Below, piece after piece: positions 22,515 to 33,517 of a DNA stretch of 64,000 nt. Both the position numbers and the translations under genes were made by a program. Position 1 is the first letter of the stretch. Each line of letters begins with the position of its first letter. The notes under the pieces are model-generated. The model saw only the letters and a list, made by a program, of their open reading frames with translations. It was not told the DNA's origin and made no database searches. The stretch lies in NCBI GenBank assembly GCA_009760855.2, contig WPIO01000096.1, positions 1,180,501 through 1,244,500 on the forward strand, in the 5' to 3' direction. The stretch is from Cristatella mucedo (Eukaryota > Bryozoa > Phylactolaemata > Cristatellidae).

Positions 22515-25439
22515 CATGACACAGCCACGGAGCCTTAAATTCAACTTTAAGCCATTTGCGGTACCCTCGAAGCAGTCTTTTGAATCAATTGTCCTGGTCT
22601 CACCCGAAAACAAGCTACCGATAGTGGCAGTAGTCTATCGCCCACCAGGTACCAAATCCTCCTTTATCTCAGATTTCTCCGATCTCATTTCGATTATGTG
22701 TGCAAGAAATCGACCCTTCCTCGTAATGGGTGATTTCAACGTTCACTTTGATAACTTATCTGACGCTTTCAGCACCGAATTTCGTGCATTGACTGACTCA
22801 TTGTCTCTTGTGGCTCATGTGCATGGCCCTACCCACATCAAGGGTCACACACTCGACCAGATTTTCTCAAACAACTGCACTTTGTCATCACCAATTATTA
22901 CCAAATCCTGCTTATCTGACCACATGCACGTCTCATTCAATCTACAGTGTGTGCCCACATCCTCCTCTAAAATAACCTGCGAATCGCGAAACCTCAAGAC
23001 CCTTGACATCGATGCTGCCCGTGCGAGAATATCTGCTTCGCCTCTGCTGCTCAGTCCTCCCTCCGATCTGCCATCATTGGTAGATAGCTACAATACGACG
23101 CTAGCTGAAACGCGTGACGAGTTTGCACCTCTGACGCACTGTACGTCCCCGCCCAGACGGCCTATGGTTTACCACAGACATTAAACTAGCCAGGTGTACT
23201 AAACGAAAGCTTGAAAAAGCATACACAAGATCCGGACTGACTGTCCATCGACAGGCATATGAAGACTACTGTAAGTCGTACCAATCGATCCTAGCAAAGG
23301 TCAAGTCTAGCTTCTATAGGAACATTGTTGAGTCACAGATGCACAATCCAAGAATGCTGATGTCGACAATAAACCATCTTCTCAACCGTTCCCAGATTAG
23401 CTCCTTACCTGATGATCCTTGTGACGATCTAGCCGATCGCTTCTCCCAATTCTTTGTGCAGAAGATAGACAAGATCAGGGAATCCATCCCTGCGATGACA
23501 ACCTCCCCACTAGAATGCTGTTCCTCGGTTCTTGGCTGCACCTCAATGTCTGCATTTAATCAGGTCACTAGTGATCTAGTCCTAAAGTTCGTACTGCAAT
23601 CAAAGAAGACAACAAGTCCTCTGGACCCTATTCCCACTGTCCTGCTCCTACGTTGCATTGATCTGCTGCTGCCATGCATAACTAACATCATTAATATGTC
23701 ATTAGCCTCAGGTCATGTCCCAGCACCTTTCAAAAAAGCCGTAGTCAGGCCTCTCCTCAAGAAAACAACACTAGACCAAGAGAACTTGAGCAACTACCGC
23801 CCAGTCTCCCTTCTACCGTTTCTATCAAAGACACTGGAACGGGTCGTGGCAGACCAGCTGAACTCACATATCGAAACCTCACACCTTGCTAGTAAGTTCC
23901 AGAGAAAGTAAGAAAGTAAGCCCGAGAGTCCCGTGGGAAGCGGAACAAAATGGTGACGATAGCTGGCGCCCTGTACAGAGGCGACGTGAGTGCACATTGT
24001 GTGTATGGCTTTAGAAATAATCACTCCATAGAGTCAGCATTGCTTAGAGTATACAACGACCTACTTAGGAATGCAGACATGGGTAGTGTTTCTGCTCGTT
24101 TTGCTTGATCTTTCATGCCATCGATCACAAAGTTCTTCTAGAGCGCCTCTCATCTCGCCTGGGCATCACTGGCACTGCTCTGCAGTGGTTCAGGTCCTAT
24201 CTCAGTGGGAAACTCCATAGTAGTGACGTTAATGGACAAAGATCTGAGGTACATCTGAATTGTGGGGTACCTCAGGGCTCAGTGCTAGGTCCGGTTCTTT
24301 TCACGGTTTATACTCTCCCTCTTGCTGATGCGATTGCCAAGCACAATCTAGGCTTTCACTTCTATGCGGATGACACTCAGTTGTACCTTTGCTTTGATCC
24401 CTCCCAGCCTTCGAGCACCTCAAGTTCTCTAAATTCACTTGCTGCATGCATTGATGACATCCGCACAAGGATGGCAGCAAATTTTCTAAAACTAACGATG
24501 ACAAAACTTACTTGTTATGGGCAAACCCAGTGTGATTCAGAGATTGGAAAGGCTGTCTCTCAAAATTGGCTCTGCCAGCAAATCTCCTGTCGAATCAGCT
24601 CGAAATCTAGGTGTCATATTCCAAAGGGATCTCTCGTTGTACGACCATATTAGCTCAACAGTCAAATCTGCCTATTTTCAGCTTCATAACACTGCTAAAA
24701 TTCGGGCTTGTTTAGATAAGGATACCACATCCAAGTCCCGTCTTGACTTCTGTAACTCACTGCTTGCTGGCCTACCGGTATTTGCAATCAGTCGCTTACA
24801 GCTGGTGCAAAGATCTGCAACTAGGCTTGTCTGTCGTGAGCGTCGCAGTTGCCACATTACTCCACTTCTCGCTGACCTGCACTGGCTACCAGTCAAGCAA
24901 CGGATTGACTTCAAGGTTTTGTCGCTCACTTTTAGGTCCCTTCATTCTATGGCTCCAGCTTATCTCTCCGACATACTCCCCCATCAGGCCAAGCATCGTA
25001 CCACATGCTTTCCGGAATCCAACAGTCTAGAAATACCTCGTACAAACCTTAAATCCTTTGGAGACCGTGCATTTAGTTCGTATGCTCCAAAAGCCTGGAA
25101 CTCCCTCCCGACCTGCATCAGAGCATCTCCTGACCTGACCACATTTAAAAGAAACTTAAAAACATACCTATTTAGGACTGCATTTAGTGGGTCCCTGTGA
25201 TTCGTCCTTGATGTGCTTATGCGTGCTGACACTGTGCATGCTGCCACCAACCACATTTGCATGCTGACCCTGAGCATGTCACCCCTAACCATGTTGTTCA
25301 TTTTGTTTGTTTTACAAGCATGATTTTACTTACCATTCAATTGCATTTCCCTTTGCAGCAAATGTAAAGCACCTAAAAAGAGATTAAGTTTTCCGAGGGC
25401 GCTTTATCAAGTACATTATTATTATTATTATTATTATTA
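22515..25439 (+). pseudogene. LINE-A, longest copy (endonuclease + reverse transcriptase), broken
   Basis: L2/CR1-like non-LTR retrotransposon that would nick target DNA and copy its RNA there. From 22515 to 23184: C-terminal part of an APE-type endonuclease with GDFNVHFD (22729-22752) and the SDH motif (about 22915). The N-terminal half is missing. A frameshift near 23155 precedes the linker. Frame 23339-23911: RT N-terminal block, NYRPVSLLPFLSK (23792). An insertion of about 105 bp follows SKFQ. Then GFRNNHSIESALLRVYNDLL, with RT motif A shortened at about 24110: the AAFD that supplies the first catalytic Asp is gone. GVPQGSVLGP (24264-24293) and YADDTQL (24363-24383) are intact. Another frameshift near 24500 precedes the C-terminal frame to 25200. 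That frame lacks seven residues (LVHAFVT) before SRLDFCNSLL. 3' UTR, tail hairpin and (ATT)n end at 25439. Confidence 0.95.
23903..24012 (+). other. Foreign insert inside LINE-A, shared with 27.4 kb
   Basis: The RT frame is interrupted after TTCCAG by AGAAAGTAAGAAAGTAAG. About 88 bp follow (23918-24006) that match 27446-27535 with only about three differences. They include the same ATG (23950), codons for MVTIAGALYRGD and GTGAGTGCAC. LINE sequence resumes at TGGCTTTAGAAATAATCAC. Confidence 0.9.
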
Positions 25440-27330
25440 GACACACCCTGACCTTAGACGGTGGGGAACGTTCGATTAAAAGTGGATTACCCAAATCGAA
25501 GAACGAAACCGTGTCAATGGCGACGCATATTGACATCGCAATGCACTGGCGTCATTATATTATAACAAATTTTCGTCCAGTACTGAGAGCATGCATGTAA
25601 AGTAAGGAATGGGAGCTGTGTGACCTTTAATCGATTTCAGCATCGACCTGTATAATATTGGTGGTCGCTGTATACAATGCAAGCACCTATGTTAACCAAG
25701 TTTGGACGTCTCCTAACCGATCAGACTCAGAAAGCAGACGATTATATCGAACCCTGAGATGCTGTCCATGTTTGCAAGTAGCCGGCGGCACGATTGTAAT
25801 ACTCATTGACCAGAAGGTGTGCTCGTACATCCTACGGGCGTGCATGAATATGAAGAGCACGCTCGACATGTGACGGCTGGTCGAGAGAGGCCTGCCGGCC
25901 GATCGTCTGGATTCTCCTTATCTACAGTGGCCACGATACATAGGCCACGGCCAATGAGGAACAAACCAGACAGAAAACACATGTTGTTTGTCAGACTGGC
26001 CAAAAAGCACTTACAACAAAGCATTCAATTTTGTCCGAGATCGCCTTTCTGAAGATTTTGGGACAGTGCAGAAAGCATCTTCGAACACTTGTGCTGTCCA
26101 TCAAGGTTTACACAGGAAACCCAACCAATGTCACAAGAGACCAATATCACATACAACAGTACTGCACCGGCTTAAAAATTTCATTACTTTCTTGGTTGTC
26201 ATTTTTCACCATATATTTCAGACATGACACACCAGACGTGCCCAAGCGAGACATTCTATACGTGCAGGCCTTGTCTCAGCGGAAGTCAAAAGGGGCGATA
26301 GCCGTTGCTTCGGCCTGGGTCCTAAAGTATTGTAGTCTGCGTTTGCAAGAGATGAACCAGCAGATGGACAAGCAGTGGAAATGAGCTGGAGAGTGGACGC
26401 TAAATATATTTGGGCAGAGTAAAGTAGGTGGGGCATTACATATAGTTAATCAGCCCGTCACATCAGCCAGAGCCTTCTTTAAAGCCAAAATGACTGCAAA
26501 CTGCTACAGAAGGAGCGTATAAAGACCCTGTGCTTCACCTATCTGCCGAGGGCTGCGACGCCTGGGTGAGACTTGAGCGTAGGCTCGTACGATTCAAGCA
26601 CAACTTTTAGAAGGCTCTAGAATGCTTAGACTATGGACAAGTGGCATCAAATCTACTCGAAGAATTGATCAGCTGATCTTGTCTTAGGAAGTGCAGAAGC
26701 AAGGATTTCTAGCGCTCCACGCCGCCGCCGACTTAAGCTTAAGCTTCAAGGGGCAGCTTCCCCAACTCGACCCTTTCTAGCTCTAGCCTATTGTGTCGAC
26801 AATTTCGGGCAGGCTTCGACGACGACAATCGAGGTTAAAGCGAGTACGAAGCACACAGCGAACGGAAGAGGCAAATACGAAATGCGAACGCAAGAGCACC
26901 GGCACGTGCCCAGAGCAGCTGCGATACAATACCGCTTGTGAACGATACGATACCGCTTGTGAACGTGCGTCGCAGACATGAACGTAGATGTAATAGCGTC
27001 GTAGATGTGATAAAGGAATGACGAGCTGTGTCGGTTGAGGAAGCAGTGCTGTGTGCGGGTCGGCGCGCGGCTCTCTGAAAAGCCAGCGAGCACGAGGCCA
27101 TGAGCACGACGAGGCCACGAGCACGAGGACGCGCCGGGGGGGGGGGCCCCGAAAACAAACCGCGAGACGAACCTTCCGACAACGGTATTATAGTAAAGCC
27201 ACGACGATGGGAACACTTGGCAGCGAACGGCGGGCGCAGACACTGGCTAGGTGTCACGTGTCACTGTGTAGCGAGAAAGATTACGGCTGCATCGAAAGCA
27301 GCACGCCGCGAATCGTCAAAGAATAATGTC
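25440..27330. other. No gene recognised
   Basis: Anonymous DNA becoming CpG-rich from about 26800. The plus frame at 26031-26384 (117 codons) and minus frames at 26783-27257 show no known domain. A 21-bp unit (GATACAATACCGCTTGTGAA and its neighbour) is repeated twice at about 26923-26964. Confidence 0.4.
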
Positions 27331-27339
27331 GGCTGCAGC

Positions 27340-27477
27340 GGACCGGCGGGGGTCACGTGGTCAGCGTGGCCATTCGTAACCCAATCGGCAGTCAGAGATG
27401 GCTACTGTGGGTCACGCGATCGCGCCGCGCCTAATTGGCCGGACGAAGCCCGAGAGTCCCGTGGGAAGCGGAACAAA
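27340..27477 (+). promoter_or_regulatory. Promoter-like CpG-rich segment
   Basis: The stretch holds an E-box (CACGTG, 27354), a CCAAT box (CCAATCGG, 27381), an inverted CCAAT box (ATTGG, 27434), several CpGs and no TATA box. Together these resemble a CpG-island promoter with NF-Y-type sites, just upstream of an ATG in good context. This is inference; no transcript is known to me. Confidence 0.35.
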
Positions 27478-27513
27478 ATGGTGACGATAGCTGGCGCCCT
27501 GTACAAAGGCGAC
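27478..27513 (+). CDS. Possible first coding exon
   Basis: An ATG preceded by AACAAA and followed by G opens 12 codons, MVTIAGALYKGD. The exon then reaches GAC|GTGAGTG, a close match to a 5' splice donor. A TG-repeat, common in introns, follows. I do not recognise the peptide and cannot find exon 2. A strong donor-like GGAC|GTAAGT also lies at 28138. The same exon-plus-donor piece is inserted in LINE-A at 23.9 kb. Confidence 0.35.
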
Positions 27514-27521
27514 GTGAGTGC

Positions 27522-27574
27522 ACGCTGTGTGTGTATGCGTGTGTGTGTGCGCGTGCGCGAGCGCGCATGCGTGC

Positions 27575-27616
<42 letters not shown>
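27522..27616. repeat. Alternating purine-pyrimidine tract, (TG)n with CG steps
   Basis: GTGTGCGCGTGCGCGAGCGC, then ATGCGTGCGTGCG, leads into about 38 bp of pure TG. Such tracts can adopt Z-DNA. The His/Thr and Val/Cys reading frames are artefacts. Confidence 0.95.
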
Positions 27617-27617
<1 letters not shown>

Positions 27618-27928
27618 CGTCTGTGTGCCCTGCCCTGCCCCGCCAATGCTGGTGCTCGAATCGGAGACTACTCTGACTTGTAGACGTGTTTGCCTTCCCT
27701 TTTAAGCAATGGCGCTATAAGAAAGCAATTTCGAGGTTTTTCAGAGCATCGTGAGCCGGTGACATCGATTACGCAATTGCTGCTGCTGCTGCTGTCGGAG
27801 ATCGGCGACGCGCTTCCGCGAAGTGGTCGAAGTCCAGACTCCAGTACCTAGCTGGCTTTCCGTTCTCCACGCTTAGAAACCATCTGCGCCTTCCGGCTCC
27901 ACAACGACCGGGTTGACGGTCGGTCCGG

Positions 27929-28000
27929 TCAATCGCAGGGGCTTCGGGGGTCAATCGCAGAGGCTTCGGGGGACAATCGCAGAGGCTTCGGGGGTCAATC
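27929..28000. repeat. 22-bp tandem repeat, about 3.3 copies
   Basis: TCAATCGCAGAGGCTTCGGG units begin at 27929, 27951, 27973 and 27995 with one or two changes each. Confidence 0.92.
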
Positions 28001-28468
28001 GACGCGTCTGCCGTTGCGAGTCGCTGCCGAGAAAGAAAAAAAATTAAAAAAAGCTCGCCGAAAAAGAAGCCAGTTTGGCCAACGACGCGTTACGCACAGT
28101 TACACATTCGAGGTGCGCCCAGGTCCAGAGACACTGGACGTAAGTAACCTCTCTTGACCTCTGCGAAGAGTACTGGGACTCGTTGCCACCTCAGCTGCTG
28201 TCGGAAAACACACGCCTTCGGGCGGACGCTTCCCTCGTTTATTTGCGGAGGCAGTTCGCGCCAGGAATGGTGCACAGTCGCTCACCGGCAGCTCACCGTT
28301 TGCCCTCGCCGCGCTGCTGCGTGCATTAAGCGCTCGGCCTTGAGAGCTGGCCGGCGGCGAGCACGGCTACAGCCCCGGCGCATCGACGGCTTCGCACGAA
28401 CCACCTGCGGTCGGACGAACGGCGCCCGCTCGGGCGCACGCCGGATCGGCCGGCTGGCGTGCCCTCCA

Positions 28469-28469
<1 letters not shown>

Positions 28470-28509
<40 letters not shown>
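28470..28509. repeat. (GGC)13 microsatellite
   Basis: Thirteen uninterrupted GGC units in a CpG-rich context. Poly-Ala/Pro/Gly frames derive from it. Confidence 0.95.
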
Positions 28510-28739
28510 TGAGAGGGATGGCACTGGCGCAGCTTCGTTAGGACCAGCGGCCCATTCCTACTTACAGCCGGGGTGTATTCACCGCAGCCACGAACGTACG
28601 ATTTCAGCCAAAACAGCGAGCGCCGTGACGCGATCTTGAGGCTCGCTTGCGTCAGCTGCGGCGAGCATGTCAACGTGTCAACGTGAGCGGCGGTGGCGGA
28701 CGCAAGCATTGCCGCGGAGCCGTTCCCAGTGGTACAGCG

Positions 28740-30140
28740 GCCATGAGCGAGTAGTTTGGCGAACTACCGCAATCCACTCTGATTACGCTAAAACTCGCAC
28801 CGTCGAATTCAAATTTCCAGCGAACACTGCAGTACGCCTTTGATTCTACGAATTTCATTCCGTCGCGAACGAGCGCACATGCAAATGAGCTGCAAAGCTG
28901 AAGGCCCGCGCCGCAATCGAACATGCTACTCTTCAAAATTTCGCAACATTCCGCTCACGCGTTCTCAAGAATTTTTCTGATATGGATTCCAGGATCCCGG
29001 CCAATACCGCAATCCAGTGCATTTTATCGCAAAACGCAATATATCCTACGCAAGAAGCTTTTTCTGTTTGTATTTGACAGTACATTCATTCAGTTATAAT
29101 CGTACACGATTCCACTTGCAATGGTACAGGCGTTCTCGTGAAATTCGCTGCAATGGACATCATCGGCCCGGGGAATAAATTGAATCAATATAATCCACCA
29201 CGTATCAACTAGAAATAGGTTGCTTAAGTTATAGGTTATAGGTTGCTTCGAGCTCCAGCTTTTATTTCATTTTATGACACAGCGTTACGTGCACACCCGT
29301 TTGAATTAAAAAATTGCGAATCTGCTCTCACTGGTAATGAGCGGACATCGCCCTACATGACCTTGGCAAATAAAGCAATCTACTGCAATTCACTGCCAAT
29401 CATCCTCAAATTGTCAACGAGAAGCTCAAATTTACATTGCGTATAAGAATCCTTTCAAAGTGCACCAAAAAATTTCGGGGCGTTGTGTGCATGCCTGTAC
29501 TCTGTGGGCTGTAGGCGGCAATCGACTGCAACGGACCGGTCCCATATAATAATCCACTGCAATCGCCCCACGACAAGGCCAGAACCCATACACTATAAGC
29601 TCTAATCATGATTGCACCTTGCTTTGACCTTCGGTTATCGTGTCATCGCACAATTTCACTATAAATGCCTCAAGAATTTTAATGCAATGCAATGGCCGGG
29701 AAAATGCGCAATCCATGGTATTCTGCTTAAAAAAACCCCAAATCGGATTCTCAATGCTCAAATTTTCAAAAGATATTACAACACACTCTGTTCAAAGTGC
29801 AAGCATATCATCTATCTGATTTCGCACGTAAAATCTCACGCAGTGCACGGCAACTTACCTGCCAATATACTTAGCTCGAATGCAATAGCAATCGTCTACA
29901 TTCCGTCGCCAATAGACCGCAAATTTGCTGCACGAAGCACCAAATGTCATTGCATGTAACTTTTCATGGTGTTAAAAGTAAAACCATACCATGTTCACGC
30001 AATTTAGCGTTATTTGTTGACTTGACAATGCGCGGCAATCGACAGCTATGGTAGAAGCCAATGCCGTAACCCAAGGTGAATTGACGGGAAATCGGCAATG
30101 CGAAGCTCCACATCTCATTCCACAGGACGCGCCACTGCGG
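28740..30140 (-). repeat. Diverged ~165-bp repeats, reverse orientation
   Basis: Recurring pieces such as GGCCAATACCGCAATCCA (28999), GGCAATCGACTGCAACGG (29518), AATGGCCGGGAAAATGCGCA (about 29692) and AATGCGCGGCAATCGACAGC (30027) are the complement of the unit seen forward at 40.0-41.5 kb (GCATTGCCGTCGATTGCC). Monomers are too diverged to count exactly. No gene is seen in this interval. Confidence 0.65.
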
Positions 30141-30331
30141 GCGCACGTAATTTTAACCTATTATGTGCGTTGAATCTCGGATGCAATGCATAGCGATAAC
30201 CAAAACTGGCCCAGGAAAATTCGGTTAATGTATGTATGTAACTAAATGTATAAATGTAATATTAGAATATATATATATATACTATATATTTATAATATAA
30301 TAAAATAGACATGTAACTAAGAATAAAAATA
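30141..30331. repeat. AT-rich stretch with (TA)n
   Basis: ATATATATATATAC and related AT-rich sequence at about 30265-30305. No gene. Confidence 0.7.
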
Positions 30332-30548
30332 TTAGCTAACTTAACAGCCTCATTTGCAGAGCGGCAAAAGAGCCTGAACGGCTGTCACCGCCGCTTGCCG
30401 TTAGCAATATATAATATTATTAAAATTAATCACATAACAATAATACATTTGGTATAGCGCCCTCAGAGAACTAGAAACACCTACTGAAGGATTCAAACCC
30501 ACGACCTCGTCATGAAAAGCGTGCACCTTACCTCCAGAGCTATCGCAT
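30332..30548 (-). mobile_element. SINE-2 split by a LINE-A tail
   Basis: The complement reads TTAGCTAACTTAACAGCC, GAGCCTGAACGGCTGTCACC and CCGCTTGCCG. A 65-bp LINE-A tail interrupts it (30409-30473: ATTATTAAAATTAATC ... TAGCGCCCTCAGAGAACTA). SINE-2 then resumes with AGGATTCAAACCCACGACCT and GCGTGCACCTTACC. Both elements are in minus orientation. Confidence 0.8.
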
Positions 30549-30584
30549 TTCGTATATACATTACGATCCGTCATAAAGTGACCC

Positions 30585-31160
30585 GACAAAAAATTAAATA
30601 ACTAATAAATATTAAAATGAGTTGGTAAAACAATTTCTTGAGTCAAACGGTAATAATATTCGAGTAAAATTTCTTTAATGTAATATAAGCTCAATATATT
30701 TTGATATCATCTGAATCGCAATTTAGATTGTCAGATTGTATGCGATTCTACAAAGGTAACCCAGAGACTCAACGTCATCATAGGTTAGTATAATAGTTTG
30801 AAGACGCCGATTGATTTGCATGGCCTTCAGCTTTGATGCTTCTGGTTGTCGGTTACTCGCTTGGAAATGTACGATATTGATCTCTACTCTGTCCTGCTGT
30901 TTCCAAAATTGTCCGATGAGTTTAAATACAAATGGGTGATGGCAATCAATAGTCTGCTGAATGCGCGGTGCCATGAAAGGATGAAAATAATTTGGCGGCA
31001 AACGGAAACAAGAATAGGAAATAAAAAATTTGGAATGGATAAATAAGTTTAATAAATAAACTGATCCTGAATTACGGTAAACCCTGACTTATAAAATATA
31101 TGGGGACCTAAAAACCTGCAGTAAGTAGAATTTTCGTCAGTTGATAACATTACGGGATAC
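30585..31160. mobile_element. DNA-transposon-like repeat, copy 1
   Basis: Matches 61665-62245 over its whole length at roughly 70% by eye: TATTAAAATGAGTTGG, CGCAATTTAGATTGTCAG, TTCTACAAAGGTAA, TGATGCTTCTGGTTGTC, AAAATTGTCCGATGAGTTT and CCTGCAGTAAGTAGAATTTT. The distal part (AAACCCTGACTTATAAA ... ACCTGCAGTAAGTAGAAT) recalls pogo/Tigger-type terminal inverted repeats (CAGTCGACCCTCGACTTA-like). The minus frame 31001-30723 is not clearly a transposase. Confidence 0.5.
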
Positions 31161-31170
31161 GCTATACGAT

Positions 31171-31365
31171 AGTAATAATAACAAAATACATTTGTATAGC
31201 GTTTCTAGGCAATTTATAGATGCGGTATAGAAATAATTACCAAATGATTGATTGTAACATCGGCAAGCAGCAGGCGAAGTGTAAGCTGGTATATGCACAC
31301 CAAGGAAGAATCACGAAGGAAGACCCACCAAATGCTGTTGTAAACGGGTGCGTTTTAAAAGTAAC
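31171..31365 (-). mobile_element. LINE-A 3' remnant, old
   Basis: AGTAATAATAACAAAATACA, TTTGTATAGCGTTTCTAGG and later GAAGAATCACGAAGGAAGAC with CCACCAAATGCTGTTGTAAA correspond to the minus LINE-A tail and the GAGGACGAATCACAAGG stretch at 4525-4565. Confidence 0.6.
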
Positions 31366-32629
31366 AAGCGATATTAACTCTAATCAATTGTAACCAGCCT
31401 TGCAGCAACGTAGCGCTCAGCTATATTTAAATATACTAAAGCATCCCACCCCGGTTAGTGCAGCTTCTGAAGCACTGATGTAGGCAGTGCGGCAACTTAG
31501 GGTATAACTCCAGTAGTCACGATCAGCGACAATGAACGAAATGTACGATGCTACGTCGGGTTAGCTGCCAGCTCACGCTGCCGCATTGTGCAACGCAGCG
31601 GTTGTCATAGGCGCCTACGTCGCTAGCGATTTTGCCATTGCGCTCCATGTTTCACCGCGTACAGCTAAAGATTACAAAGAAAGCGTTACGAAATTGACTG
31701 TATCCCTCATAATTGAGCCAAAGTGGGTTTGTTAAATTTATTCTCGACCATCGATGCCGAGTTCCGATAGAAGTCGATATCAGGCAATGCTTCGTCTGTG
31801 TTCCTTCCGAACGTGCGGAGATTGTGAGTGTTGTCGCTGAAGTGTAAAGACTTAAACGCCTCTCCCCATCCGCAACTGTTTCATGCAACCTGCGGCAGCT
31901 TACGAAAGATCGCTAGTTTTCGTGGGGGGGGGGGGTATTTTGCAAATGCTGTAGGCACTGTCAGTCTATATTCATTCTGATTGCCTTAATGTAAAATTCA
32001 TAATTACTATAGGAAACTGATTACATAACATATTTAGCCCATAATCTTACAAGTTTATCCTAGTAAGCCAAACGCACATTTAGAAGAAAGTGCCTCTTCG
32101 ATAACAAATAAACTATACGGCGGTACCTTGACGTTTGAGTGCCCCCCAACTTTCGAGTTTTGCGTGACACGAGCTATCTCCCGGCCAATGTTTTGGCTTG
32201 AATAGATAGTTAACATTAGGTTTACGAGCCAGCTTGAGATACTCCATCGCTAGTGGACGCAGCGAGCGTCATGGTGAACGCTGCAACAACATGCACCCAG
32301 CAACCCGCTCCAAGCAACTCTAAGCTCACTCTCGCTCAATCTCAACTCTCGCTCATTTTAAGCGGTTGCAACGAAATTGCCCTCATGTATACGAGTGTGA
32401 GTGGATGTGCCAGCAATGCAAGTAAGAGAGCGGAAGGAGGAACTACATGCTATTGCTCAGGCCAGCAAGGTAAGGGCAGCGAAAGACGTTCCTCTGCACG
32501 ACGCTGCCCTATGATCCGGATGTGACGTCCGCGAAGACTTGGCGGTTTTCGCTCAGACAGCCTCGAGTGAGCCATCGTGGTGCTTGGACGGGCTCGGTTT
32601 TAGAGAATGATTAAGCTGTGGTTCCTCCT
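31366..32629. other. No gene; G-run at 31924
   Basis: Anonymous DNA. The plus frame at 32253-32525 (90 codons) has no recognised motif. A run of about 12 G lies at 31924-31935. Confidence 0.4.
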
Positions 32630-32700
32630 GGGTGTGGACATTTGCCCTCCTAGACGTTCCCCCAGGACATTACCCTTGGGGTAGGACATTCCCCCCTAGT
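32630..32700. repeat. GGGGAAATGTCC-family units, C-rich orientation
   Basis: GGACATTTGCCC, CCCCCAGGACATTACCC and GTAGGACATTCCCCCC are variants of the unit that builds the palindrome at 33135-33567. The telomere-like tract follows directly. Confidence 0.75.
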
Positions 32701-32836
32701 ATATTGTTTAAGGTTTATGTTTAGTGTTTCGGGTTTTAGGGTTTAGAGTTTAAGGGTTTTTAAGGTTTGGGGTTTAGTGTTTAGGGTTTAGGCTTTTTTT
32801 AGCGCTTAGGGCTTAGGGTTAAGAGTTTAGGGTTTA
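32701..32836. repeat. Degenerate TTTAGGG telomere-like tract
   Basis: Many variants of GGGTTTAGGGTTTAG, mixed with GTTTAGTGTTT, GGTTTGGGGTTT and GCTTAGGGTT, run for about 130 bp. The unit resembles TTTAGGG more than the usual animal TTAGGG. It may be simple repeat decay and not a true interstitial telomere. Confidence 0.75.
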
Positions 32837-33134
32837 CGACGGGCTGCGCCTCCGCCGCCTAAACCCACATTTGCTCGTATTCCGGTCTTTGATTAGTGCG
32901 TATTATGGCATAACTAGGTCTCTTGAGGTCGAGTTATACTCAGTAGACCTCTGAGGCTTAGAGCTCACTTGCAGGAATTCGCGGCACGCCGTAGCGCGCG
33001 CCCGCTTTGGCGGGTACGAACGAGTGCTTGAAGGCGTCGAGCGGGACCTAACTTCCACGGGACCAAACGGTAGAGCTCGCCGCTGCCGCCGCTCGCTCCA
33101 TTAGAAGCCATCCTTCCAATCCATCCATTCCTCT
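32837..33134. other. No gene seen
   Basis: GC-rich anonymous sequence. Confidence 0.45.
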
Positions 33135-33476
33135 AATTATACTGAGTTGATTTTATTTTAATAGAGCATGGACTTCATTTAATCATGCATATACATATGC
33201 ATGTCTCTTTATTCTTAGTTAGACATTCATCAACATAGGGGAAATGTCCTACTCCGGCGGGAAATGTCCGGGGGGGAAATGTCCTAGGGTCCACAGGGGT
33301 GGGGGTGGGAATGTCCGGGGAAACGTCCAGGGGGAAAATGTCCTACAACCCCCCCCCCCGACATTTCCCGCCCCTGGACATTTCCCACCCTGGTGAACTC
33401 TAGGACATTTACCCCCGGAACATTTCCCCCGAGAAGGACATTTCCCCCATGTTGATGAATGTATAACTAAGGATGC

Positions 33477-33517
<41 letters not shown>

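Larger units (their letters stand above)
27617..28739. other. GC-rich stretch, no firm gene
   Basis: CpG-rich DNA with a donor-like GGACGTAAGT at 28135-28144. The Ala/Arg- and Pro-rich frames on both strands at 28154-28709 come from the GGC repeat and high GC. The embedded tandem repeats are listed separately. Confidence 0.45.

Noticed and set aside
24301-24504. Minus-strand and other shadow frames over the LINE-A RT
   Set aside because: The plus strand carries the recognisable GVPQGSVLGP and YADDTQL motifs. The opposite frames are shadows.
28282-28709. Poly-Ala and poly-Pro frames on both strands
   Set aside because: They come from the (GGC)13 run and general GC richness.
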